A stretch of DNA of 12,946 nt from DAOTVD01 sp034437075 (lineage in GTDB: Bacteria; Chloroflexota; Anaerolineae; Aggregatilineales; J027), in contig DAOTVD010000119.1 of the NCBI GenBank assembly GCA_034437075.1, positions 1 to 12,946 of the forward strand. The letters are read 5' to 3'. The notes beneath the pieces were generated by a model, which had not been told where the DNA came from, did no database searches, and saw only the letters and a list, made by a program, of their open reading frames with translations. This document shows, in pieces, positions 1 through 6,509 of the stretch. Position 1 is the stretch's first letter; each line of letters begins with the position of its first letter. Both the position numbers and the translations under genes were made by a program.

Positions 1-10
1 TACCGAGCGC

Positions 11-38
11 GCGGGGTGAGTCAAGGGACTCACCCCGC
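11..38. repeat. Perfect 12-bp GC-rich hairpin
   Basis: GCGGGGTGAGTC (11-22) and GACTCACCCCGC (27-38) are perfect reverse complements separated by the four bases AAGG. An outer AGCGC (6-10) can also pair with GCGCT (42-46) across a three-base bulge. It resembles the stem of a factor-independent terminator, but no T-run follows on either strand. It could also be a transcript-end stabiliser or a protein site. Its parent gene, if any, lies left of the window. Confidence 0.6.
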
Positions 39-140
39 ATAGCGCTTGTGTAATCCGTCAGACGTGGGCCGTGTTGAAGTATGCGTGATGGGAAAAGAAG
101 TGTCCTCAGGGATAAGAGGTGGTAGGGCTAGGATTACGCA

Positions 141-229
141 CGGTCAAGCGACGTTACCATTGGCAATCGTGTGGGGCCGGGCACTAGGAGGCCCACGTCT
201 TGCCGATGGTAACGAGTATCGCTTGACCG
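141..229. repeat. Large imperfect hairpin, first of a pair
   Basis: The outer arms CGGTCAAGCGA (141-151) and TCGCTTGACCG (219-229) are perfect reverse complements. Inside them, CGTTACCATTGGCAA (152-166) pairs with TTGCCGATGGTAACG (200-214), with a single T:G position that would be a wobble pair in plus-strand RNA. The stem continues inward to a GGGGCC/GGCCC contact around an 11-base loop. AGTA (215-218) is an unpaired bulge on the right. The arm sequence recurs in the next hairpin, so this is a repeated unit and not a chance fold. It is probably a REP/BIME-like or MITE-like element, or a structured transcript end. Confidence 0.75.
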
Positions 230-242
230 CGTGGAAGCCCGC

Positions 243-312
243 TTACCATCGGCAAGACGGTCTGGCCAGATGCGTCAGGCATCGCCAGCCAGACCAGGAT
301 TGCTGATGGTAA
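243..312. repeat. Large nested hairpin, second of a pair
   Basis: TTACCATCGGCAA (243-255) pairs with TTGCTGATGGTAA (300-312), with one G:T pair that is a wobble in plus-strand RNA. GGTCTGGC (259-266) pairs perfectly with GCCAGACC (288-295), and GATGC (269-273) pairs with GCATC (279-283) around the loop GTCAG. The result is a three-tier stem with small internal loops. The outer arms match those of the hairpin at 141-229, giving four copies of the core TTACCATCGGCAA in alternating orientation. Confidence 0.75.
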
Positions 313-323
313 TTTTTATTACC
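308..323. repeat. Small hairpin with TTTT loop
   Basis: GGTAAT (308-313) and ATTACC (318-323) are perfect reverse complements around TTTT. It overlaps the last bases of the larger hairpin at 243-312, so the two structures could compete. It is too short and too AT-rich to call a terminator. Confidence 0.4.
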
Positions 324-365
324 GTGCATAAAAGCGTTTATTAGCTCTATAAGGGCCTAGAAGGG

Positions 366-1010
366 TTATGAGGGGTTGGCATGTGCGTATTTGAGGCGCC
401 ACTCAAGTTCGGATAACATAATGGCAGTCGCGCCCCACACCTGTTGTCCAGCGAGTTGATACCACTGGTAAGTAAATACTTGTCCTTGGTGCTCTAATGT
501 CCCTTCATGCTTTAAGTTGTCATTGAACAGCGTGGCTATAGAAATTTCGACGACTTGCGCCACCTCGCACGGGTCAATTCGCCACTGTGGCGTTGTAGCG
601 TGATACCCAACAAATGGCTGAACTAGAAAATCGCTGGGCGGAATGTATAACTGAGCCAGTTTGCCCAGCATCTTTATGTTGTTGCAAACGCCGAGTTCTT
701 CGCATGTTTCTCGCAATGCCGCGTCTTCAAAGCTCTCATGCGTTTCTTTTCTTCCACCAGGGAGCGCCATCTGCCCGGCATGATGGCGCAGATTATCGGG
801 ACGTTTGGTTAGCACAAAATGCAAAACGTCTTGTTTGGGGAACAATAAAACGAGCGTGGCAGCTAGGCGCGCAACACCCGCTTGGTTGGGATCGCGCTTG
901 AGGGGCCGATGCGCTGGAGCAGCGCGTTGTTGTACTGCTCCAGCATCAAATTCTTGGGGGCTTAGCTCCAAAGCGCGTTTAACCAAGGCGAGATCAATAG
1001 TGGGCTGCAT
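366..1010 (-). CDS. NUDIX hydrolase, CoA diphosphatase-like (NudL/YeaB type)
   Basis: This 214-residue protein carries a complete NUDIX box at residues 86-108: G86, E92, then R100-E101-x-x-E104-E105-x-G107, the metal-binding and catalytic helix. Just before it, residues 68-84 (LTKR...LRHHAGQMALPGG) match the extra signature of the CoA-pyrophosphatase subgroup, whose members split CoA or acyl-CoA into phosphopantetheine and 3',5'-ADP. The C-terminal VWGATA motif (192-197) is also typical of that subgroup. The exact substrate is inferred from the motif. It is the last gene of the minus-strand operon, 26 bases after the CoA-ligase-like gene. The ribosome binding site is poor, so translation may be coupled to the upstream gene. 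The pairing with a CoA-ligase-like enzyme suggests turnover of CoA or acyl-CoA. It is probably cytoplasmic. Confidence 0.88.
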   Translation of the reverse strand: MQPTIDLALVKRALELSPQEFDAGAVQQRAAPAHRPLKRDPNQAGVARLAATLVLLFPKQDVLHFVLTKRPDNLRHHAGQMALPGGRKETHESFEDAALRETCEELGVCNNIKMLGKLAQLYIPPSDFLVQPFVGYHATTPQWRIDPCEVAQVVEISIATLFNDNLKHEGTLEHQGQVFTYQWYQLAGQQVWGATAIMLSELEWRLKYAHANPS

Positions 1011-1036
1011 GTCCGTTCTGCACGCGGGAAGGATAA

Positions 1037-2233
1037 TCAGTCGTACTGGCGTGCATCCCGAATGGTGCGCGTACCCTCTAAGCTATCGACTACCGCAACA
1101 TCGTTAAGGGTTAGGCGTGCTTGCTCTTTTACAGCCTGTTTAATCGCGTCTGAGTCGATTTCGCCTTCTTTTAGGATTACGTCTAGGCGTACAAGGTCTC
1201 GGGCGGCATCGCGCTCCACAACGGCTTGAAATTTTTTGATATTGCTAAACGGCTTCAGCGCGGCCTTTAGGGCATTAGGGTGCAAGAACATACCGCGCAC
1301 TTTGATCGCTTCACCCGAGCGCCCCATCAAGCCCAGCAGTTTTTTCCGATCTCCATCTGTCTGCAAGATTGATAAATCGCCCGTTCCGAAGCGAATAAGC
1401 GGATAGGTTTTGTTAAATGTTGTCACGACAACCTCGCCCGGCTGATCTTCTTCAAGCACAGCCCCCGTTTCGGGGTCACACACTTGGACAATCAGATGAT
1501 CGGGAATGTATAACCCGCTGTGGCCGGGGATTTCATACGCCAGAATCCCCAAATCGGCTGTGGCGTAGGCTTGCCAGGTGGTTAGACCATACCCATTTTC
1601 GAACTTTTCACGCTGCGTCGGGGTATATACTTCCGCGCTGAAGAACGCTTTTTTCAGGGGGAGCGCCTCTTTAGGCAGGCCCATTTCTTCGGCTTTCTCC
1701 AGGAGTATTTCTAAAAAGCTGGGCGTGCCGGCATAGGCCGTGCAGCCTAAATCGAGCATAAGCTTGATATGTATTTCGCTGCTGACAAACCCCATGGCTG
1801 GGCCAATCGGCACGACGGTCGCGCCTATGCTGATTAACGCCGCGTCCATCAGTAGACCCGCTGGCACCATATGGTATAAAAACGTGTTGAGGACTATATC
1901 TTCAGACGAAAAGCCGCCGTCTTGGAAGGCTTGCTGGGCCACGTGCAATCCCGCGTCATCATCATGGCCTTCGGGGTCATAAATCGGGCCGGGTGACATA
2001 TATACCCGGCGCAATTGGGAAAGCGGCACAGCCAAAAACCCCCCAAATGGCGGGTTCTCTTGCTGCATGGCTTGCAGTTGATCTTTGGTTGTCACAGGGA
2101 TTTTGTCTAAATCCGCGACGGTTGCAATATCATCTAGGGTCAGCCCGGCACGATCTAGAATCTGCTTAAAAGCTGGGGCATGTTCATAAGCATGTGAGAT
2201 CTGCTCGCGCAATAAAGCATTGTGATCTGGCAT
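1037..2233 (-). CDS. Phenylacetate-CoA ligase-like (PaaK family) protein with altered motifs
   Basis: This is a 398-residue member of the adenylate-forming superfamily, closest to PaaK-type aryl-CoA ligases. Visible landmarks are YATADLG (223-229, the YGxTE-like motif), YPLIRFGTGDL (277-287, the adenylate-binding core) and GRSGEAIKVRGMFLHP (304-319, the hinge into the C-terminal lid). The usual Ser/Thr/Gly-rich P-loop (SSGTTGxP) is replaced by MSPGPIYDPEG (79-89). The C-terminus ends EGTRTIRDARQYD, without the usual catalytic lysine context (EGKAKR in PaaK). Thus it may be a divergent ligase subgroup, or a protein that binds an acid or adenylate without full activity. A clear AGAGGA site lies 7 bases before the ATG. 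It sits 36 bases after the PadR gene and 26 before the NUDIX gene, so it is probably cotranscribed with both. The family call is firm. The activity and substrate are uncertain. Confidence 0.83.
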   Translation of the reverse strand: MPDHNALLREQISHAYEHAPAFKQILDRAGLTLDDIATVADLDKIPVTTKDQLQAMQQENPPFGGFLAVPLSQLRRVYMSPGPIYDPEGHDDDAGLHVAQQAFQDGGFSSEDIVLNTFLYHMVPAGLLMDAALISIGATVVPIGPAMGFVSSEIHIKLMLDLGCTAYAGTPSFLEILLEKAEEMGLPKEALPLKKAFFSAEVYTPTQREKFENGYGLTTWQAYATADLGILAYEIPGHSGLYIPDHLIVQVCDPETGAVLEEDQPGEVVVTTFNKTYPLIRFGTGDLSILQTDGDRKKLLGLMGRSGEAIKVRGMFLHPNALKAALKPFSNIKKFQAVVERDAARDLVRLDVILKEGEIDSDAIKQAVKEQARLTLNDVAVVDSLEGTRTIRDARQYD

Positions 2234-2269
2234 GAAATCATCCTCTTAATGGGTTAACTCGTTCTGGGC

Positions 2270-3055
2270 TCATTCCTCGGGCGAATCATCTATCAAAAAG
2301 CTGGGGGGAGTATCCTGATTGATTTGCGTGCGGTCTTGGTGATTACGTGGTTGCGGCGGTGGCGGATATTCAACAACGTCGTTAGGCTGATCTTCAGCTA
2401 TGTGGCGTTGATGCGTAGGGCTCTTGTGCACTGAGTCAGGATCATGAGGCAGAATGACCTGCTGCATCCGAGGTGAGGTATACGGCGGTTCAATAACTTC
2501 GGGATCATTTGCAGCCTCAGGCGCTTGGGCTTGCCATTGTGGAAACCACTCATCGAACCAGGCAATCTCCGCGCGTAATAGTGCAATCTGGTGCTGAAAC
2601 ATCGAAAAAATATGGAATGGCAAGGCTGCATTGGCTTCTAAATCTGCAAGCTGGTGTTGTAGCGCCTCTAAACGCGCATGTAAGCCACTGCGATAAGCTA
2701 GCAGCGCATTGTGCACCTGGCGGGTCTGCAAAACAGAGAGGTTTACCAGGCCAATATCGAACCCCTGCGGCACATAGCGGGGTGAGGAAAGCAAGTCGGT
2801 GACGGCTGTCTGTAATACGCCCGTTCCGGCGGGGGTAATACGATACGTCCGATCTTTAACATCTTGGGATGCTTGCGTATCAATGTTGGTAACGAGACCT
2901 TGGCGTTCTAACTTTTCGATAATGTAATAAGTTGACTCAACGCCGACCATGGTCCACATCCGCAAATTGCGTTCTTCGATAACACTTTGCACGCCAAATC
3001 CAGCGATGGGCGCTTCGGCAATGATGCTGAGGATGGCTAATTCTGCGTCCGTCAT
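2270..3055 (-). CDS. PadR-family transcriptional regulator with long disordered tail
   Basis: Residues 1-85 are a PadR winged helix: an opening MTDAELAILSIIAEAP, the recognition region STYYIIEKLERQGLV (41-55) and the wing with DRTYRITPAG (68-77). Residues 108-172 form the helical dimerisation region. PadR proteins are cytoplasmic repressors that often answer phenolic acids or other hydrophobic small molecules, and often repress their own operon. From about residue 175 to 261 the protein adds a Pro/Gln/Asp/Glu-rich, low-complexity tail (EYPPPPQP at 229-236) that the family does not need. The start is supported by AAGGGA about 11 bases upstream. It lies between the SRPBCC gene (29 bases before) and the CoA-ligase-like gene (36 after), so it is likely to be the local regulator. 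The ligand is unknown. Confidence 0.9.
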   Translation of the reverse strand: MTDAELAILSIIAEAPIAGFGVQSVIEERNLRMWTMVGVESTYYIIEKLERQGLVTNIDTQASQDVKDRTYRITPAGTGVLQTAVTDLLSSPRYVPQGFDIGLVNLSVLQTRQVHNALLAYRSGLHARLEALQHQLADLEANAALPFHIFSMFQHQIALLRAEIAWFDEWFPQWQAQAPEAANDPEVIEPPYTSPRMQQVILPHDPDSVHKSPTHQRHIAEDQPNDVVEYPPPPQPRNHQDRTQINQDTPPSFLIDDSPEE

Positions 3056-3084
3056 GTTTCACTCATCCCTTTTAGCAGCGGCAT

Positions 3085-3753
3085 TTAATTTCTGACAGGA
3101 GAGCGAACATTTCCATTCGCCTTTATCTTATCCGCCATATATTCACGGTTTGCTTCGGCGCGCCAACGTATGCCATACAATTGCAAGATCATCTGAAGGC
3201 TCAGCCAAAGTTCCCTGAAGCGCGCATGCAAGCGCCCAAAAGGACCTTCATACCGAGCGTGCACGCGGACACTTAAACGGGTGCGCTGTGGGGCTATTTC
3301 TTGCAAGACGTAACTATATGTAATGGCGTGTTGAGACACCAGCAGGCCAGGCAAAAAGAAATTCCCGAGCACGAGATGCTGGGTGATGTGCATTTCCAGA
3401 ATTTTCAACTGGTTATCTAAGCGCATACCAACTTCTGGCTGGGGCAAATCTTGCCGCACAACTGCCGCGCTCGGTATTCCGGCATTTAGCCAGGTATCCA
3501 GGGCATAAAAACCCGTTTTCTGGCGCCCCATCTGTGCTAGCCAGGGCCAAACTAACTGCGGGCGCGTTTGTATCTCGATGGCGTAAGTGCCTTGCATTTG
3601 GGGGTGGCGAACCAAATCTGTCCCGGGGAAATCGGGTAAATTAGGCGCAGGAGCCGTTCCCCATGCCAAGAGCGACTTACGTAATTTGAAGTACATGAGG
3701 GCTACGCCACTAACCAATAACATGAGAAAGACCGAACGGCGGGCGTTTTGCAT
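3085..3753 (-). CDS. Membrane-anchored SRPBCC (START-like) domain protein
   Basis: This 222-residue protein has a hydrophobic N-terminal segment (residues 8-20, followed by basic KLRK), consistent with a membrane anchor. The rest resembles an SRPBCC/polyketide-cyclase-like fold: YAIEIQTRPQLVWPWLAQMG (57-76) is the typical first strand and helix, GFYALDTWLN (81-90) the following loop, and the long basic C-terminal helix begins near FGRLHARFRELW (172-183). SRPBCC domains enclose a hydrophobic ligand pocket. Some act as enzymes, others as binding proteins, and no catalytic motif allows a choice here. It is 29 bases before the PadR gene and 21 bases after the small unknown gene, so it belongs to the same operon. 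A lipid, aromatic or polyketide-like ligand is inference from the fold and context. Confidence 0.75.
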   Translation of the reverse strand: MQNARRSVFLMLLVSGVALMYFKLRKSLLAWGTAPAPNLPDFPGTDLVRHPQMQGTYAIEIQTRPQLVWPWLAQMGRQKTGFYALDTWLNAGIPSAAVVRQDLPQPEVGMRLDNQLKILEMHITQHLVLGNFFLPGLLVSQHAITYSYVLQEIAPQRTRLSVRVHARYEGPFGRLHARFRELWLSLQMILQLYGIRWRAEANREYMADKIKANGNVRSPVRN

Positions 3754-3774
3754 TATGCTATCTCTCGATTGTGC

Positions 3775-4074
3775 TTACGAGTCAATTTCGATTTGACTCC
3801 ATTCAATATAACCTCTATCGCGTGAATTATCCAATAAGTGTTCAATCCGTTGAGTGATGGACTGATAATTTTCCCCAGTGGGCATATCAATTGAAATCCA
3901 CACCCGGTTATTGTCATAATCACATAACACCGAGACAGCGCCTGTGTCAACCTGCAACTTCAGAATATCCGCATCCCCCGTCGATTCGAGGGCGCGCCCA
4001 AATTCTAAATGGAGTTCGGATAAAATGTAATCCGCCGGTACGTTTGAAGAATTGAGTTCTACGAGATACTTCAT
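3775..4074 (-). CDS. Small acidic protein of unknown function
   Basis: I do not recognise this 99-residue protein. It is acidic and apparently soluble, with no signal peptide, membrane helix or metal-binding cluster. The pattern of short hydrophobic strands (MKYLVEL, LKLQVDTGAVSVLCDYD, RVWISIDM) followed by a helix (YQSITQRIEHLLD) suggests a small alpha/beta fold. A possible ribosome binding site, AAGGTG, lies 8 bases before the ATG. It appears to be the first gene of the five-gene operon, only 21 bases before the SRPBCC gene, with a candidate promoter and palindrome about 80 bases upstream. A longer frame at 3947-4231 overlaps it, but gives a protein of random-looking composition. The coding call rests on strand, spacing and plausible composition only. 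Confidence 0.6.
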   Translation of the reverse strand: MKYLVELNSSNVPADYILSELHLEFGRALESTGDADILKLQVDTGAVSVLCDYDNNRVWISIDMPTGENYQSITQRIEHLLDNSRDRGYIEWSQIEIDS

Positions 4075-4136
4075 TTGGCATGCACCTTGCTCTCTTTGTG
4101 TTCGCTCTTAGACGGCATCGGCTATTTAGGTGCCGT

Positions 4137-4163
4137 GTATAATAAGGCCTGCTTAAATTATAC
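4137..4163 (-). promoter_or_regulatory. Palindrome over candidate promoter of the PadR operon
   Basis: On the plus strand GTATAAT (4137-4143) and ATTATAC (4157-4163) are perfect reverse complements with 13 bases between them, so the half-sites are 20 bases apart, about two helical turns. Read on the minus strand, the second arm provides a perfect TATAAT -10 box (4157-4162), about 80 bases before the first gene of the operon. No good -35 box is visible at 17-18 bases. A dimeric repressor bound here would block the -10 element. The PadR protein of this operon is the natural candidate, by inference only. Confidence 0.45.
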
Positions 4164-4194
4164 GTGCCTTTGTAAGATTTGCATCCCAGACCAG

Positions 4195-6105
4195 TTATTG
4201 CGGGGCTGCCATTCGTATTTCCCCTTGGCAAATACGAATGGCGGTTTGCTGGCCACGCCGCTCAAAGCGCCGAGGGCTGCACAGGTCTGCGCTGGTGTTG
4301 CCTTCGGTTGGTATGGGTTGCCAGGCCCACCGCGCCAACGACGCTTGCAGCCAATTTTCGGGGTCGGTGACCGTAGCAGGCAGGGCCACTTCTAAGCTTG
4401 CCGCATCTGGAGCTTCCAAATAATTGCGCATGATGCGCCGCGTTTCCCAGGTTGGCTCAGGGCGCCAAAGTTCATAATCAAAGCCGTTCATGGGGATCAC
4501 TTCCACTGGCTGATAGGCATTATCCACGGCGGCTAGAACGGGCTCTGGGTAAAAGCGCGCACGAAAGATAATCAAGCCAAATGCCTGGTTTTCGATCATC
4601 GTGACCAACGGTTCGGTATCCAGCAAATCATGGGAATATAGATTGCGCAGTTGAGTTGGGTTGGTGATGACTTCTCGCCCAGCCTGCAAGCTGAAGCCGG
4701 CTTCTTCGCTCATCACGGGGCCGTCCGTTTGGCGGATACGCTCCACGATCTGCCACCCCGCGTTATGGTCGGCCTGAGAGGGCAAATGGCCGATAACCGC
4801 ATAGCCTTGCGTCCAACCCGCCGCATCATACAATGGATAGCGGTGGCCGGGGCGTGGTTCCACCCCAAACGTATCCGCAAAGGGGCCAAAAATGGGGCCA
4901 CTCGTTGGGATTTTAACAACGGTCAAGCTATAGACGATGATTAAGGCAATACCACCCAAGCCCGCTATAAGCTGCCAGCGGTTAGCTATTGGGCGGGCAG
5001 AGACGTAGCGGGCGACAAGTTTTGTATAGAAATTGTCAGGAAATGTCCAGGTTCCGTTTAGGCTGCGCGCGATGAAAATACCCGCCAAAATGCAGGACGC
5101 CACGAGTGAGGTCGCGAAATAGCTATCTCCGGCGCCCCAGGTGCCCGAGCCGACCGTACTCGCCAGCGCAATGCTCCACCAGACCGCATACAATGACAGG
5201 CGCGCGAAGTAGAGTTCATAGACAGCCAGCAGGCCCGCAAGCACCAAAATAGCCCAATGAAGGCGCACAAATTGCTGGGCCAGCCCGATGAATTGCCCCG
5301 GAATATATTCGTTGACATTGGCTGCAATCGCATTGTTCCACCATTCGCCACCCGTCAAAATATTCAGCACCAGTAGCACGGCTCCTGTGATGGCCCCGAA
5401 AATAGGTGCATACACCAGCGCCAAGCGCGGTTGCCGGATAAATAACCAGATAAACACCGCGACCACCGTGACAGCCGCCAATTGTTTGGTATAGCCCGCA
5501 ATGAGCAGCACGAGTAAGCCCAGCATCAAACGCCGCTGACGCTGGCGCCCTTCCGGCAGGCTGAACAGCGAAGCCAGCAGCACCACGGCCAATGTCTCGA
5601 ACATAACCATCAGATAGTGTTGGCGAAACAAGGGGCCAATATGGTAAATGTAATTCGAGGCCAAAAACGCCAACCCTAACAACATACCAATCTCTGGCCG
5701 TTTTTCCGCGCGATAAATGGCAAATGCAATTAACCCGGCGACAATGAGAGTGCTCAGGAAAGACAATAAGCGCCCGTACCAATATTCTGGGCCGAAAATC
5801 GCGGCGAAAGGGGCCAACATTAAGCGGAAGACGGGCGGATAGTTGCTAGAATAGAATGGGTAAACGTCTGAATCTTGATAGGGCAAGCGCCCTTCACTGA
5901 GATATACTGCATCGACCAGTTCAAAGCCCTCACCCTGGTCATAATCAAACGGAAAGCGTAGTAACTCGGCGGTATAGACGAGATAGACGAATAGATGCAA
6001 CCCCAGCAGGATGAACGCGACACCCAAGAGGGTACGCTGCAACCAGGCGAAGGTCATGCGGCGTTCTTGAGGGGGATAGGTGGTGCTTGGGGCATTGGCT
6101 TCCAT
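4195..6105 (-). CDS. GT-C-like multipass membrane glycosyltransferase
   Basis: This 636-residue protein has about ten to eleven hydrophobic helices (first at 24-46, then from about 92 to 347, last at 378-398), followed by a soluble C-terminal region of about 235 residues. The first extracytoplasmic loop carries FDYDQGEGFELVDAVYLSEG (53-72), matching the acidic D/E motif after helix 1 that defines GT-C enzymes such as the ArnT/PMT and related families. SSNYPP (86-91) is another common loop motif. GT-C enzymes transfer sugars from polyprenyl-phosphate donors to lipids, glycans or proteins on the outer face of the membrane. Donor and acceptor cannot be read from the sequence. A strong GAGGAG site stands 8 bases before the ATG. 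It follows a small membrane-protein gene by 18 bases and is separated from the next gene by 120 bases. Confidence 0.78.
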   Translation of the reverse strand: MEANAPSTTYPPQERRMTFAWLQRTLLGVAFILLGLHLFVYLVYTAELLRFPFDYDQGEGFELVDAVYLSEGRLPYQDSDVYPFYSSNYPPVFRLMLAPFAAIFGPEYWYGRLLSFLSTLIVAGLIAFAIYRAEKRPEIGMLLGLAFLASNYIYHIGPLFRQHYLMVMFETLAVVLLASLFSLPEGRQRQRRLMLGLLVLLIAGYTKQLAAVTVVAVFIWLFIRQPRLALVYAPIFGAITGAVLLVLNILTGGEWWNNAIAANVNEYIPGQFIGLAQQFVRLHWAILVLAGLLAVYELYFARLSLYAVWWSIALASTVGSGTWGAGDSYFATSLVASCILAGIFIARSLNGTWTFPDNFYTKLVARYVSARPIANRWQLIAGLGGIALIIVYSLTVVKIPTSGPIFGPFADTFGVEPRPGHRYPLYDAAGWTQGYAVIGHLPSQADHNAGWQIVERIRQTDGPVMSEEAGFSLQAGREVITNPTQLRNLYSHDLLDTEPLVTMIENQAFGLIIFRARFYPEPVLAAVDNAYQPVEVIPMNGFDYELWRPEPTWETRRIMRNYLEAPDAASLEVALPATVTDPENWLQASLARWAWQPIPTEGNTSADLCSPRRFERRGQQTAIRICQGEIRMAAPQ

Positions 6106-6123
6106 GGGGCACGCTCCTCAATA

Positions 6124-6342
6124 TCAGGCGAGTGTATCGCCGAGGGGCCACAAAGACGCCCCCAGCACGCATAATCCGACCGCGCCCAATAGGCCGATCT
6201 GTTGGGACGGGCCAAAGCCGCCATCTGGCGCGCCAAAACCGATGACATCATATAGTAAGGCGCCTATACCGGCGAGCAAGCCCAGCGCAATCAGCAGGAC
6301 GCCAATATGGCGCTTGGTCAGGGGTTTTGTCATATTCCACAT
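6124..6342 (-). CDS. Small two-helix membrane protein
   Basis: This 72-residue protein (from the ATG at 6342) has two hydrophobic segments: HIGVLLIALGLLAGIGALLY and, near the C-terminus, QQIGLLGAVGLCVLGASLWP. A glycine-rich loop (GFGAPDGGFGP) joins them. The open frame extends upstream to 6387, but that start would be TTG. An ATG at 6333 (MTKPLTKRH...) is equally plausible, and neither has a strong ribosome binding site. I do not recognise a named family. It is 18 bases ahead of the GT-C-like gene on the same strand, so it is likely to be cotranscribed and may be a small partner or an unrelated membrane protein. Confidence 0.65.
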   Translation of the reverse strand: MWNMTKPLTKRHIGVLLIALGLLAGIGALLYDVIGFGAPDGGFGPSQQIGLLGAVGLCVLGASLWPLGDTLA

Positions 6343-6382
6343 AGCCAGACGTCTTCTTTCATTCACGCGACTGCATCTATTT

Positions 6383-6475
6383 TGCAAAGTTGCATAACGC
6401 GCTTAGTCTACCACGAAACTTTCCGAAAGTTAGTGCGTATAGGGTAATGAAATGTATAGACAAACGATCCCTATA
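6383..6475. promoter_or_regulatory. Divergent intergenic region with three palindromes
   Basis: This lies between the minus-strand small membrane gene and the plus-strand DUF4870 gene. TGCAA-AG-TTGCA (6383-6394), AACTTTC-C-GAAAGTT (6417-6431) and TATAGGG (6438-6444) with CCCTATA (6469-6475) are perfect inverted repeats. TATAAA at 6472-6477 is a possible -10 for the plus-strand gene, about 33 bases before its ATG, but no convincing -35 is present. These are candidate operators and promoter parts only. Confidence 0.35.
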
Positions 6476-6509
6476 AAACAGGTATCGCCCCTACTGAAGG
6501 AGGGTTGTT

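Larger units (their letters stand above)
1..365. other. Non-coding region rich in inverted repeats
   Basis: No convincing gene is visible here. The open frame from 46 to 306 runs straight through the hairpin arms and has no recognisable protein character. The region holds a short GC-rich hairpin (11-38), two large nested hairpins (141-229 and 243-312) and a small hairpin with a TTTT loop (308-323). It lies just downstream of the minus-strand NUDIX gene, which ends at 366, so some of these structures may end or protect that operon's transcript. No rRNA or tRNA signature was seen. Confidence 0.7.

Noticed and set aside
46..306. Open frame of 86 codons on the plus strand
   Set aside because: It runs through both hairpin arms, has no ribosome binding site of note and encodes a Arg/Gly/Cys-rich random-looking peptide.
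3947..4231. 94-codon minus-strand frame overlapping the small acidic gene
   Set aside because: It overlaps the end of the GT-C-like gene and the candidate promoter, and its peptide is Arg/Cys-rich without family character. The 3775-4074 frame fits operon spacing better.
5216..5782. 188-codon open frame within the GT-C-like gene, same strand, other frame
   Set aside because: Composition is unlike a membrane or soluble protein family, and the overlapping frame has clear membrane helices and the GT-C loop motif.
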